Below, in pieces: positions 1-8,037 of a DNA stretch of 33,162 bases (position 1 is its first letter; each line of letters begins with the position of its first letter). A program made the translations under genes and the position numbers. The DNA is from an uncultured Clostridia bacterium (GTDB lineage: Bacteria > Bacillota > Clostridia > Christensenellales > Borkfalkiaceae). Location: NCBI GenBank assembly GCA_905235785.1, contig CAJOMP010000014.1, positions 1 through 33,162 of the forward strand. The letters are read 5' to 3'. Under the pieces are notes generated by a model. That model searched no databases and had not been told where the DNA came from. It saw only the letters and a list, made by a program, of their open reading frames with translations.

Positions 1-1442
1 GTATCATAACAAAGTATAAGCCAAATACCTGCGGTATTATCGAGATAATAACCTCCATTGCCGTACTCATCATAATCGAAACACACTTTGTCGATATCGT
101 TCACCGCGTCGTGATATGTGCCTTTATTAAACGTTCTCGCACCGACCGGCGCGGGATTATCAACGGTTATTTCGACAAACGCCGAATTGCCGTAAACTTC
201 GTACAGAGAAAGTCCGTTGAGTGCCGTGCCTATATCTTTGATTTGAATATTTTTCGCTTTCAGCGCGGATAATACTTTATTGTCGGTAAGGTCTACGTTG
301 TCCAAAACGGTATTAAGGTGCAACTCATTGGTGTCGATGTTGCTAAGATCCCCTATTTTGATTGCGTCAGCCTGTTTATCCGTTAAATCCTCTAAAATAT
401 CGTACAGTTTAGCGCTGCCGGAATCGTTTTCGAGTACCGTACTCAAAGCAACATCGTTAATGTCAAAATTACTTATATCTCTGATTTTCGTATCTTCGCC
501 GAGAATAGAGTTAATCGTCGGATTGCCGCCGCCGAGAGTACCGAGTAGCGACGAAATAGTGGTTCTGCCGATAGAAGCGCCTATAATGTCTTTAAGTTCG
601 CCGAGTTTAATTTTTTCGAGCGGCGGATAGTAAATATAAACTTCCGCTTTCTTTTCGTCGCTTAAAGCGTTCAATTCGCCGACAAGCGATTTATCGTCGT
701 TGAACGCGCGTTTATACACGTTATCTTCCGCAGTCCCGTCTAACTCTTTGATTTTGTAATAATATTCTTTCGGCTCGAAATCCGTCGCAGTATTGTCCAG
801 CGTTTTTCCTTCGCCGACTTCCGATACTATACAAACTTGTTCTTCATCCGTAAATACGTTAAGTGCCCCGAAATCGCCGAGCGCGCTTGCGCCGCCGACA
901 CTTTCAATCGTTGCGATAACTTCTATGCACGAAGTTACTTCGCTTGCCATATTGCCGTCGCCGAATTTTATCGTGTTTAATTTATCGGTATCAATATGTA
1001 TAAGGTCGCCGACTTTTATGGGCGTTTTGTTATCTTCGTCGCCTTTTTCGCCTATCTGCATATCCTGCAAATCAGAAAGTTCCCTGGCAATTATCGGCAA
1101 GTCGGAAAATCCTAAATCGCCTGGATTACCCGCAACGAACTTTACTACTTCTACAACGCTCCTTTTGCTCAAATCTTCGCTGACGTATTCGCCGTTATTC
1201 CCCGTTATCACGCCTATCGGCACGACGAACGCCGCTGCCGCGATAACGATAGGTAACGCAACAAAGCCCAAAAGCCAGATTACGATATTTTTAAACAGTC
1301 TGCCGCGCGCTATTCTCGCGTTGCGTTTTGCTCTACGCGCAAGCCGCCTTTCACGCATCCTTGTCTTTCTCGCGGCTTTCTCGTCTTGTTTAGATAATTT
1401 AGCCTGTTCGCTTACGTTTTGAGATTGTTCTTTATTTTCCAT
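1..1442 (-). CDS. Membrane-anchored repeat protein, function unknown (3' part outside window)
   Basis: This open frame runs from an ATG at 1442 to the left edge without a stop, so at least 480 codons are present and the C-terminus is missing. GGGAG lies a few bases upstream of the ATG. The N-terminus is a highly basic cytoplasmic stretch (about residues 15-48, many Lys/Arg), followed by one hydrophobic helix (about 50-75, rich in Ile/Val/Ala). The rest should be extracytoplasmic. That part contains recurring units of the form I-x-I-G-D-L...I-D...L-x-L-x-T-V-L (for example near residues 330-440), each with a small acidic or polar turn. A single-helix anchored surface or division-associated protein is a fair description. 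I do not recognise a named family. It has its own strong promoter, so it is probably transcribed separately from the cca gene upstream. Confidence 0.75.
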   Translation of the reverse strand, partial: MENKEQSQNVSEQAKLSKQDEKAARKTRMRERRLARRAKRNARIARGRLFKNIVIWLLGFVALPIVIAAAAFVVPIGVITGNNGEYVSEDLSKRSVVEVVKFVAGNPGDLGFSDLPIIARELSDLQDMQIGEKGDEDNKTPIKVGDLIHIDTDKLNTIKFGDGNMASEVTSCIEVIATIESVGGASALGDFGALNVFTDEEQVCIVSEVGEGKTLDNTATDFEPKEYYYKIKELDGTAEDNVYKRAFNDDKSLVGELNALSDEKKAEVYIYYPPLEKIKLGELKDIIGASIGRTTISSLLGTLGGGNPTINSILGEDTKIRDISNFDINDVALSTVLENDSGSAKLYDILEDLTDKQADAIKIGDLSNIDTNELHLNTVLDNVDLTDNKVLSALKAKNIQIKDIGTALNGLSLYEVYGNSAFVEITVDNPAPVGARTFNKGTYHDAVNDIDKVCFDYDEYGNGGYYLDNTAGIWLILCYD

Positions 1443-1478
1443 AATGCTCCCTTTTCATAGCAAAATTATACTTATATT

Positions 1479-1507
1479 ATAATACACTCCCGCTCCGCAT
1501 TTGTCAA
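1479..1507 (-). promoter_or_regulatory. Sigma-70-type promoter of the repeat membrane protein
   Basis: Read on the minus strand there is TTGACA (1507-1502), a 17-bp spacer and TATTAT (1484-1479), followed by a 5' leader of about 30 nt with GGGAG before the ATG at 1442. Both boxes are near consensus. A second TATAAT-like stretch overlaps slightly downstream. Confidence 0.7.
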
Positions 1508-1523
1508 GCACCGGTCGCTTGGC

Positions 1524-2888
1524 TTAAAAATCTTCTTCGGCTTTCGCTGTCAGCGCCTTGTTATCGTTAGCGGCGGGACTAACGACGGCAAACTTAAAGA
1601 GATTTTTAAGTTCTTCGCCCACCTGTTTGCCTTTATATCCTATACGGATAAGTTCCGCGGGCGAAATTTTAAGTTCTTTAAGCGAAAACGGCGTGCCGTC
1701 TTTTTGCATTTCGTCGTAAATTTCCGTCCACTTATTCACCGTGGGACAAACGGAAAAATCGTCTTTTCCCGCGGAATAATCCGCTTGCTTTAAATTCATA
1801 AGCGGTATAAAATCTTTTCTGTTTTCGGCGATAAAAAGGCGCACCGCGCTTTTCTCTTCGGAATTTTCAAGGTCGAACATATGCCATTTTACCAAAAACG
1901 CCGTTTTTTCGATCGTTTTGCTATCCGCTTTCAATCGGTGTAAAACATCTCTCGTTATCCGCGCGCCTTCCGCGGCGTGTCCTTTGTATGTTCCGAATTT
2001 TATTTTACAATACGGCTTGCCTACGTCGTGCAAAAACGCGGCGAGACGAACGTCTTTTTCGGCGTATAAAAGCGTACGGAGCGAGTGTTCCAAAACGTCG
2101 TATTTGTGAAAATCCGCCCTTTGACTCATACCCCTGCCCGCGGTGATTTCCGGAAACAGGATGTCGAGCACACCGATATTTTCCAAAATCTTAAAGCCCG
2201 TATAATGCCCGCGCTTATCCGAAAACGGATATTTTCCGTCCGCCGCAAGAATTTGTTTAAGTTCCGCGTAAATTCTTTCCGGCGCGATATCCCGAATATT
2301 TTCAGAGTATTTTTCAGCGCCTTCCAAAACGTCCGCCGTAGGGGTAAAGCCGAGTTCCCCCGCAAATCTTGCAAGCCGCATAAGTCGCAACCCGTCGCTG
2401 CAAAAAACGTCTTTCGGGTCTTTGACGGTAGAAAGAACTTTGTTTCCGATATCTTTTGTCCCCCCGAGCGGGTCGCAAATAATATCGTTTTTAATATCGT
2501 AATATACTGCGTTGCATTTAAAATCACGGCGCAACGCGTCAAGCGTTATATCGTCCGTAAAAGCGGATATATCCGGCGAGTGTTTGCCGCCCTTGCCGTA
2601 AACGTCGGTACGGAAACGGGTATACTCGTATTTTCTTTTGCCGTCAAAAATGACGAGCGTGCCCGTACGCTTGTATTCTGCAACGATTTGCAACCCGCAC
2701 TTTTCCGCCGCCGATTTTATTTGTTCCGCGCTCATAGCGGCGGCGATATCCAAATCGGCGCTTATGCTTCCGTCGATTAAAAAGTTTCTGACGTATCCGC
2801 CGACGGCATAAAGCGGCAACGGACACAAAAGAGCAAGTTTTTTAAGGTTTTCGGGAAAAACTATACGCATTTGGATATATTGTAACAT
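1524..2888 (-). CDS. cca: CCA tRNA nucleotidyltransferase with HD domain
   Basis: This enzyme adds or repairs the 3'-terminal CCA of tRNAs from CTP and ATP in the cytoplasm. The class II nucleotidyltransferase head shows the phosphate-binding GGYVRN (about residues 30-35) and the metal-binding DLD (45-47). The LRRDF motif is at 119-123, and the DGLRLMRLAR helix (165-174) is the conserved head/neck motif. A C-terminal HD-type hydrolase domain follows, with H268 and the HD pair of FLHDVGKP near 287. Length (454 aa) suits bacterial CCA enzymes carrying an HD domain. The start is uncertain: neither the ATG at 2888 nor the one at 2870 has a good Shine-Dalgarno, and the family-like sequence begins at the second (MRIVFPEN). 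The gene diverges from the lipid kinase. The tRNA-Arg gene in this window already encodes CCA, so the enzyme's role there would be repair. Confidence 0.93.
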   Translation of the reverse strand: MLQYIQMRIVFPENLKKLALLCPLPLYAVGGYVRNFLIDGSISADLDIAAAMSAEQIKSAAEKCGLQIVAEYKRTGTLVIFDGKRKYEYTRFRTDVYGKGGKHSPDISAFTDDITLDALRRDFKCNAVYYDIKNDIICDPLGGTKDIGNKVLSTVKDPKDVFCSDGLRLMRLARFAGELGFTPTADVLEGAEKYSENIRDIAPERIYAELKQILAADGKYPFSDKRGHYTGFKILENIGVLDILFPEITAGRGMSQRADFHKYDVLEHSLRTLLYAEKDVRLAAFLHDVGKPYCKIKFGTYKGHAAEGARITRDVLHRLKADSKTIEKTAFLVKWHMFDLENSEEKSAVRLFIAENRKDFIPLMNLKQADYSAGKDDFSVCPTVNKWTEIYDEMQKDGTPFSLKELKISPAELIRIGYKGKQVGEELKNLFKFAVVSPAANDNKALTAKAEEDF

Positions 2889-2905
2889 ATATGACCGAAA
2901 ATAAC

Positions 2906-2934
2906 TTGTTTTTTTGTCGTTTTTATTGTAAAAT
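2906..2934 (+). promoter_or_regulatory. Possible promoter of the lipid kinase gene
   Basis: TTGTTT (2906-2911), a 17-bp spacer and TAAAAT (2929-2934) lie in the 100-bp divergent gap between cca and the lipid kinase. Both boxes are one or two bases off consensus and the region is T-rich, so the call is tentative. Confidence 0.35.
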
Positions 2935-2991
2935 TATTGCGTTCGTCGGTTTAAAGTCGCCGAACACATAGTGAAACAAAAGGACTTTTTA

Positions 2992-3867
2992 ATGTTAGAT
3001 TTTATCATAAACCCGCTTGCGGGCGGGAAAAACGGCAAAAAGGTTAAACGCGCGGTAGAAACAATCGCAAAACGGCTTGAAAAAACAGACGTAAAATACG
3101 CTTTACACTATACCGAGTATCAAAAACACGCCACCCTTCTTGCAAAAACGCTTATTGCGGACGGCGCGACGGATATAATAGTAGTCGGCGGCGACGGGTC
3201 GCTGCACGAAGTTTTAAACGGATTTTCCGATTTCGACCGCGTTAATTTGGGACTTATTCCCTGCGGCACGGGCAACGATTTCGCAAGCGCCGCAAAAATC
3301 CCCGAAGACCCCGAAAAAGCGCTCGATATAATTTTGAATAGCGCGCCGAAGTTCACGGACTTTATGCAAATGCCGACCGTACGCGGTATAAATATCATAG
3401 GTATGGGGCTGGACGTAGACGTTCTTCGCCGCTACGAAAAATCCAAAAGAAAAACAAAACTGACTTACACGCTTTGCCTTATCAAAAGCCTTTTAAAATT
3501 CGACTATTCGGATTTTACCGTAGAAACCCAAGACGGGAAAAACGAGCGTTACCGCTCTATAATCGCGTGTATCGCTAACGGACACCGCTACGGCGGCGGA
3601 ATAGAAATATGCCCTGTCGCAAAGCCGGACGACAATAAACTTGACTTTGTTGCGATGAAAGAAATGAACAAGTTAAAACTTATCGGCGCGTTTATCAAAC
3701 TAAAAAAAGGCAAAATTCTTACCCTTCCCCAAGCGGTGCACTTTAATACTACCGATATAAAAATAACGCCGAAAGGCAACTACACCGTCAACGTGGACGG
3801 TCAACTTTACGACGATATTCCGTTCGACATAAAAATAATAACCGACACACTGCGTATGTACAGATAA
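2992..3867 (+). CDS. Diacylglycerol kinase-type lipid kinase (YegS/BmrU family)
   Basis: This is a soluble or membrane-peripheral lipid kinase that phosphorylates a lipid such as diacylglycerol or undecaprenol with ATP. The catalytic domain is at the N-terminus: INPLAGG at about residues 6-12, the nucleotide-binding GGDGS (66-70) and GTGNDFA (92-98). The C-terminal half has the beta-sandwich typical of the family, ending in NVDGQLY. I chose the ATG at 2992 because AAAGGA sits 7 nt upstream and the homologous N-terminus starts with MLDFIINP. A GTG at 2971 would add seven residues without a ribosome binding site. The 291-aa length is normal. It could recycle diacylglycerol released during glycolipid or teichoic acid synthesis, in line with the lipid cluster around 8-11 kb, but that link is inference. 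Confidence 0.9.
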   Translation: MLDFIINPLAGGKNGKKVKRAVETIAKRLEKTDVKYALHYTEYQKHATLLAKTLIADGATDIIVVGGDGSLHEVLNGFSDFDRVNLGLIPCGTGNDFASAAKIPEDPEKALDIILNSAPKFTDFMQMPTVRGINIIGMGLDVDVLRRYEKSKRKTKLTYTLCLIKSLLKFDYSDFTVETQDGKNERYRSIIACIANGHRYGGGIEICPVAKPDDNKLDFVAMKEMNKLKLIGAFIKLKKGKILTLPQAVHFNTTDIKITPKGNYTVNVDGQLYDDIPFDIKIITDTLRMYR

Positions 3868-3892
3868 AAATATAAAATTGCACGAAAAATGA

Positions 3893-3936
3893 GTTAAAGG
3901 CAACGCCGTCGGTTCTTCGACGGCGTTGCCTTTAAC
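3893..3936. terminator. Bidirectional terminator hairpin
   Basis: A perfect 19-bp inverted repeat (arms 3893-3911 and 3918-3936) with a 6-nt loop lies between two convergent genes. Read on the minus strand, the stem is followed by TCATTTTT. On the plus strand only TTTAAC, part of the stem, follows. Its position and length make it the terminator for both flanking genes. Confidence 0.7.
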
Positions 3937-3976
3937 ATCACAAATAACCAAATTCATTTTTTACGCGCCGACTTTT

Positions 3977-4429
3977 TTATGCGCCTACTAATTCCAATTG
4001 CTTTTTTGCTTTTTTAATCTGCTTGCCACATTTTAAATTTATTATAAAAACTCTTACGGGAGCAATAAATGCCGCGAACACCAGCCCGAACAAAACGCTG
4101 AGCGCTGTTCCCGCTCTTTTACCTTGCGTAAAATCGTCTTCTTTGGCATAAATTTTACCGTTTGAATTTATATAAAGGTCATAACTCGGTTCAACTTCCG
4201 GCGTACTTTCTTTTAAAAACTTAATCGTTGACGGCAGTGTATACACGGCCGGAACGAAATACCCTATTAAGGCGACAGTTGTACCGCTTGACCCGTCAAC
4301 AAATTCAAACCCTATAATAATCATTATAAAAGATACTAATAAAAATGAAAAACTTACCCAAAAAGTTATTCTTTTCTTTTTTATATACGCGTTTGTTTCT
4401 TCTATAAATCTTTGCTTTTTTTCATCCAT
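3977..4429 (-). CDS. Small membrane protein, unknown function
   Basis: A 150-aa protein with an acidic/basic cytoplasmic N-terminus (MDEKKQRF) and hydrophobic helices near residues 23-43, 49-66 and 107-130. The long polar loop before the last helix contains SYDLYINSNGKIYAKEDD. AGAAGGAG sits 7 nt before the ATG at 4429. It starts 31 bp after the end of the zinc-ribbon/LRR gene on the same strand and probably shares its transcript. I do not recognise a family. Confidence 0.7.
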   Translation of the reverse strand: MDEKKQRFIEETNAYIKKKRITFWVSFSFLLVSFIMIIIGFEFVDGSSGTTVALIGYFVPAVYTLPSTIKFLKESTPEVEPSYDLYINSNGKIYAKEDDFTQGKRAGTALSVLFGLVFAAFIAPVRVFIINLKCGKQIKKAKKQLELVGA

Positions 4430-4460
4430 TTCTTTTCTCCTTCTGTTTGTCGGTTATTTG

Positions 4461-5294
4461 TTAATATTTTTTTACTTTATGTTTCTTGTAAGCAGTAAAA
4501 ACACTTTCATCCAAATTCCGCCGATCCCAAAATTCGCCGCGTTGCACCAAATACGAAGGCGCGTGAATAATCATTTTCTCTCCGTAATTACATCCGAGAA
4601 AAGCATCGTTCCCGATGCCCCAACATTTTCTCGGTATGGTTATCGTTTTAAGTCCCGAACAATACGCAAACGCTTGATTGTGTATATAATTCAAAGAATC
4701 GGGTAAAGTTATTCCGCATAAAGAAGAACATCCGTAAAAAGCCGATTCTTCTATTTCTTCCAACGAATTAGGAAGATTAACGGAAATCAAACCGGTACAA
4801 CCGCAAAAAGAACCTTGACTTATACACCTGACATTTTGCGGCAAAGTTATATGCTCCAAAGAAATACAGTCTTGAAAAGCAAATATTCCCGTTTGTTTGA
4901 GATTGTTTGAAAACTCTATTTCTTCTAACCCCGTACAGTTATAAAAAGCATAAGGGTCTATCCACTCTACACTGTCAGGTATTTTGACAGATTTTAAACC
5001 GTCAAGCCCCGCAAAACTTTGTTCACCTATTATATTTACATTGTCCGGAATAATGACGTCAACCGATTCGCCTTGATACTTTACAAGTTTTCCCGCGACA
5101 ATATCGAAATCTTTTATTGCGGGCATTACGATATTTGCATTTGCGATATTTATATTGTTTGTTTCGTAATTTTTAAACGTTTCTGCCTGCAATGAGTACT
5201 CTGCGCCACAAAAAGGACATTTATAATTGCCGCTTTTCCCGTCCATAGAAAGATTTGCCCCGCAATTTTTACATTTCATTTCAACTAAACTCAT
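4461..5294 (-). CDS. Zinc-ribbon plus BspA-type leucine-rich repeat protein
   Basis: The N-terminus is a CxxC...CxxC zinc ribbon (C8, C11, C26, C29). After a linker comes a solenoid of about seven BspA/LRR_5-type repeats (residues about 75-255). The repeating pattern is L-x-x-I-x-I-P-x-S/N-x-x-x-I-x-x-x-A-F-x-x-C-x-x-L, for example AFYNCTGLEEI and AFAYCSGLKTI. There is no signal peptide, so the protein is probably cytoplasmic or associated with a membrane partner. BspA repeats usually mediate protein-protein contacts, and the zinc ribbon suggests a scaffold. AAAGGGA lies about 5 nt before the ATG at 5294. It diverges from the XRE regulator across about 190 bp containing two palindromes and is followed by the small membrane-protein gene. 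The specific role is unknown. Confidence 0.85.
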   Translation of the reverse strand: MSLVEMKCKNCGANLSMDGKSGNYKCPFCGAEYSLQAETFKNYETNNINIANANIVMPAIKDFDIVAGKLVKYQGESVDVIIPDNVNIIGEQSFAGLDGLKSVKIPDSVEWIDPYAFYNCTGLEEIEFSNNLKQTGIFAFQDCISLEHITLPQNVRCISQGSFCGCTGLISVNLPNSLEEIEESAFYGCSSLCGITLPDSLNYIHNQAFAYCSGLKTITIPRKCWGIGNDAFLGCNYGEKMIIHAPSYLVQRGEFWDRRNLDESVFTAYKKHKVKKY

Positions 5295-5382
5295 TTTGTT
5301 CCCTTTAATAAGTACCGTATTTAATAGGTTTACTTTTTTCTTTGCTTGCTATGATTTTTTTCTTTTGCATTTTCTCCGTAAA

Positions 5383-5443
5383 ACATATTAACTCTTTTGG
5401 GGTAATATGTCAAGTGTTTTGAGTTATGTTTTTAACTCAAAAC
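5383..5443. promoter_or_regulatory. Two adjacent 28-bp palindromes, candidate XRE operators
   Basis: The first palindrome (5383-5410) has arms ACATATTA/TAATATGT with a 12-nt centre. The second (5416-5443) has arms GTTTTGAGTTA/TAACTCAAAAC with a 6-nt centre. Both span exactly 28 bp, and their centres are 33 bp apart, about three helical turns. They sit in the divergent gap between the zinc-ribbon/LRR gene and the XRE gene, just upstream of a TATAAAAT box (5447-5454). Paired palindromes in a divergent promoter next to an HTH gene suggest autoregulation and control of the neighbouring pair. This is inference from position. Confidence 0.5.
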
Positions 5444-5480
5444 AGTTATAAAATAAAAACAAAAGGGGTAAATCGGTTTT

Positions 5481-5771
5481 ATGGATATTTTAGAAAAAAT
5501 TGACGTTTTACGGAAAGAACGCGGGTGGAGTATAAATTATCTTGCAATGGAAGCGGGACTTACGCAATCGACTGTAAACAATTTATATACAAGAAAAACC
5601 GAACCAAAATTATCTACTTTGCGCGCCATTTGCGGCGCCTTCGGGATTTCTCTTGCGGAATTTTTCAAAGAAGAAAGAGAAGACGACGAACTGATAAGGC
5701 GCGTAAAAACATTATCTCCAAAAGATAAAGCCGCCTTATTGCAACTTTTGACCGTAAAAACCAAATTATAA
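5481..5771 (+). CDS. XRE-family helix-turn-helix transcriptional regulator
   Basis: A 96-aa single-domain DNA-binding protein. The Cro/C1-type HTH covers about residues 5-62: RKERGWSINYLAMEAGLTQS, then the recognition helix around STVNNLYTRKTEP and LSTLRAICGAFGISLAEFF. The C-terminal 30 residues are charged and helical (EEREDDELIRRVKTLSPKDK) and may mediate dimerisation. GGGG lies at 5465-5468, 12 nt before the ATG, a rather long spacing. The gene is monocistronic, ends at a hairpin terminator, and sits downstream of two palindromes that it could itself bind. No ligand domain is present. Confidence 0.88.
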   Translation: MDILEKIDVLRKERGWSINYLAMEAGLTQSTVNNLYTRKTEPKLSTLRAICGAFGISLAEFFKEEREDDELIRRVKTLSPKDKAALLQLLTVKTKL

Positions 5772-5779
5772 TTTAAATA

Positions 5780-5832
5780 AAAAAGAATCGATACACCGTC
5801 ATGCAACACGGATTAACGTATCAATTCTTTTT
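5780..5832. terminator. Bidirectional terminator between XRE gene and ABC exporter
   Basis: Arms 5780-5794 and 5818-5832 pair over 15 positions with one mismatch, and an inner CCGT/ACGG pair supports the loop. The outer A/T runs give a U-tract in both directions (CTTTTT on plus, TTTTTT on minus). It lies between convergent genes. Confidence 0.7.
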
Positions 5833-5876
5833 ATAAATCGGATATTTTAATTTTTTTACTGTTTTACTCTTCTTTT

Positions 5877-7755
5877 TTATGCGAGCGCGTTTTCCGCCGC
5901 CTGCATATTCAAATCGTTAAGCGTTTTCAATTCGTAGAATTTTCCCTTTTTAGCGAGCAATTCGTTAAACGTGCCGCTTTCGACGCACTCTCCGTTTTCC
6001 ATAACGATTATTCTGTCCGCATCCCTTATAGTCGAAAGCCTGTGCGCCACGATAAACGTCGTTCTGCCCTTTATCGACGACGATATCGCCTTTTGCACGT
6101 GGTATTCTGAAATATTGTCGAGAGCGCTCGTCGCTTCGTCTAAGATAAGTATCGACGGATTTCTTATAAGCGCGCGGGCTATCGTTATTCTCTGTTTCTG
6201 CCCGCCCGAAAGTTTGTCGCCGTGCTCGCCGATAAACGTATCGACGCCGTTCGGCAAATCCTTGATGAATTCGTTTAAGTTTGCCATTTCCACGACTTTT
6301 TGCAAATCTTCTTCGGAATATTTTTCGAGACCGTAGGTAATATTTTCGCGTATCGTGCCGGCAAACAGTATGCTGTTTTGCGGCACGACCGATATGTTGT
6401 GTCGGTATTCCGAAAGATTGTAGTCGGCAAGCGACTTACCGTCGATAAGTACCCGTCCGCTGTTCGGCATTAAAAATCCGATAATCAGATTCATTACGGT
6501 AGATTTTCCCGAGCCCGACGCGCCGACCACGGCTATACACTCTCCGCTTTTTACGCTGAAATTCAAATCCTTTACTACGTATTGACTTGTTTTCGGGTAC
6601 TTGTAAAAAACGTGTTCAAACTCAACGTCGCCCTTTATTTCCGCAACTTCGGCTTTGCCTATGTTTATCTCGATATCTTTAACGTTCATTATCTCCGAAA
6701 CGGAACGGAGCGCTTCAAAACCGCTGCCGAGTTGCGGCGCAAGGTTGATAAGCCCCGAAACGTATCCGCTTATCGACGTAAACATAGATTGATACAACAC
6801 GACTTCGCCGATAGTGATATATTCTTTTAACGCGAGAAAAACGCAGAAAACAAGGCACGCCGCGGAAAGCAATACGCTTACCACCCAAGCGCTCGCGCCG
6901 AATCCCGCCAAGGTCTTATCCATTTTGATGCCGCTGCCTTCGAGCGATTTTATTGACCGTTCTACCGAAGAAATTTCGGTTTTTTCGAGTCCGTGGGCTT
7001 TCGTTACCGCCATCATTTCCACCATCGTCGAAAGCCGCATACTCATGTTTTCGGTTTTCAGACGGTAATCGCGGTTGCGTTTTCTTATCGTCTTGCGGAA
7101 CATAAAAGTTAGTCCCACGTTTACGGGAATCACAAAAAGGAAAAACAGCGCGACCAACCCGTTTTTATACGCGGAAATCGCCGTGGCGACTATAACTCCG
7201 ACAATATTCGGGATCATACTGAACATTAAAGTACTGAAAAGAGTGTCCACCGTATCGGTGTCTTTTAAGAATTTAGATTGAATTTTTCCGGATTCGAGAT
7301 CTTTATGATACGTAATGGAAAGGCTCTGCAACTTTCTGATAACCGCGCATTTTATGCCCGCGCTGGTTCGGCGTAGCATTCTGCTGACTATTCGCCAGCG
7401 CCACATAGTCGTCGGAATATTCTGAATTATAACTACGGCAAGCACGGCGGCGTTTATCGCAATGCGCGTCCATACTCTATCGGTAACGCCTTCCACGGAA
7501 TTTATCGCCGCAGTCGCTATGTCGATAATGTTTGCGGTGATGAGCGGCATAACAAACGTCGGCAACGCCTGCAATAAATATATAAAAGTCGAATATATTA
7601 TCTGCCACAAATTCAACTTTACTATCTTTGAAAAAAATTTTGACTTCCGCCCTGCCTTTCGAGTCTACGTTCTCTTCAAAAAGATATTCGTAATCGGGGA
7701 TAACGTTATCGCTGCGTTTCCGCCCCGCAGGTAAAGGCTTGTCATTTTCCTTCAT
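5877..7755 (-). CDS. ABC exporter half-transporter (permease fused to ATPase), apparent frameshift near the N-terminus
   Basis: This is a type I ABC exporter half: six membrane helices followed by an ATPase domain, working as a dimer to export an unidentified substrate such as a peptide, lipid or drug. Counted from a TTG at 7616, Walker A GASGSGKST is near residue 363, followed by the Q-loop VPQNS, signature LSGGQKQR, Walker B ILILDEATSALD and H-loop AHRLST. The downstream frame opens at a stop near 7665 and has no good start. The natural N-terminus is in another frame: AGGAG, then the ATG at 7755, giving MKENDKPLPAGRKR. The two frames meet in a run of seven A (7631-7637 on plus). Removing one base there joins them into about 625 aa, with VKIFSKIVKLNLWQ at the join, the expected exporter length. 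The break may be a sequencing indel, transcriptional slippage or a real mutation. Confidence 0.85.
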
Positions 7756-7775
7756 AAAAATTTGCTCCTAAACGG

Positions 7776-7805
7776 ACAGGCTTTGACGTTAATGTCAAAG
7801 CCTGT
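7776..7805. promoter_or_regulatory. 30-bp palindromic operator in the ABC exporter leader
   Basis: Perfect 12-bp arms ACAGGCTTTGAC/GTCAAAGCCTGT flank a 6-nt centre (GTTAAT). On the minus strand it starts about 5 nt after the predicted transcription start and ends 6 nt before the AGGAG of the ABC gene. No U-tract follows, so it is not a terminator. A repressor operator, or a leader hairpin next to the ribosome binding site, fits best. Confidence 0.6.
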
Positions 7806-7817
7806 ATAATCAAATTA

Positions 7818-7846
7818 AGTTTAACACTCCCGATATTTTAAGTCAA
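7818..7846 (-). promoter_or_regulatory. Probable promoter of the ABC exporter
   Basis: On the minus strand TTGACT (7846-7841), a 17-bp spacer and TAAACT (7823-7818) precede the palindrome at 7776-7805. The -35 is near consensus and the -10 is weak. A TGATTATAC box slightly downstream is an alternative extended -10. Confidence 0.45.
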
Positions 7847-7942
7847 CGGTTTTCAGCAAAATTATAAAACAATTTTTTAGTTATAAAAAAAATAATAAAA
7901 TTCGGTTTATTACTCGACTGTTTCATTATGTTCGAAATCCTT

Positions 7943-7972
7943 TTGCAAAAAATTATATTTCTATGATATAAT
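7943..7972 (+). promoter_or_regulatory. Promoter of the lipid-cluster dehydrogenase
   Basis: TTGCAA (7943-7948), an 18-bp spacer and a consensus TATAAT (7967-7972) lie about 65 bp before the dehydrogenase start. The stretch 7847-7942 otherwise shows only AT-rich sequence with no recognisable gene. Confidence 0.6.
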
Positions 7973-8037
7973 ATAAGCGACTTTCAATCATCGGACAAAA
8001 ATCTCTTATTTTGCGCGTTTAAATGTTTTATAAATTT

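Noticed and set aside
2085..2780. 231-codon plus-strand frame opposite cca
   Set aside because: cca has all family motifs in the opposite strand; this frame is Arg/Phe-rich and motif-free.
7477..7755. Separate small gene upstream of the ABC exporter
   Set aside because: Its first 40 codons fit as the N-terminus of the exporter; after the homopolymer it turns into His/Arg-rich nonsense overlapping membrane helices, so it is better explained by a frameshift.
7776..7805. Intrinsic terminator or riboswitch in the ABC leader
   Set aside because: No U-tract follows the stem on either strand and the leader is too short for a known riboswitch class; an operator is the simpler reading.
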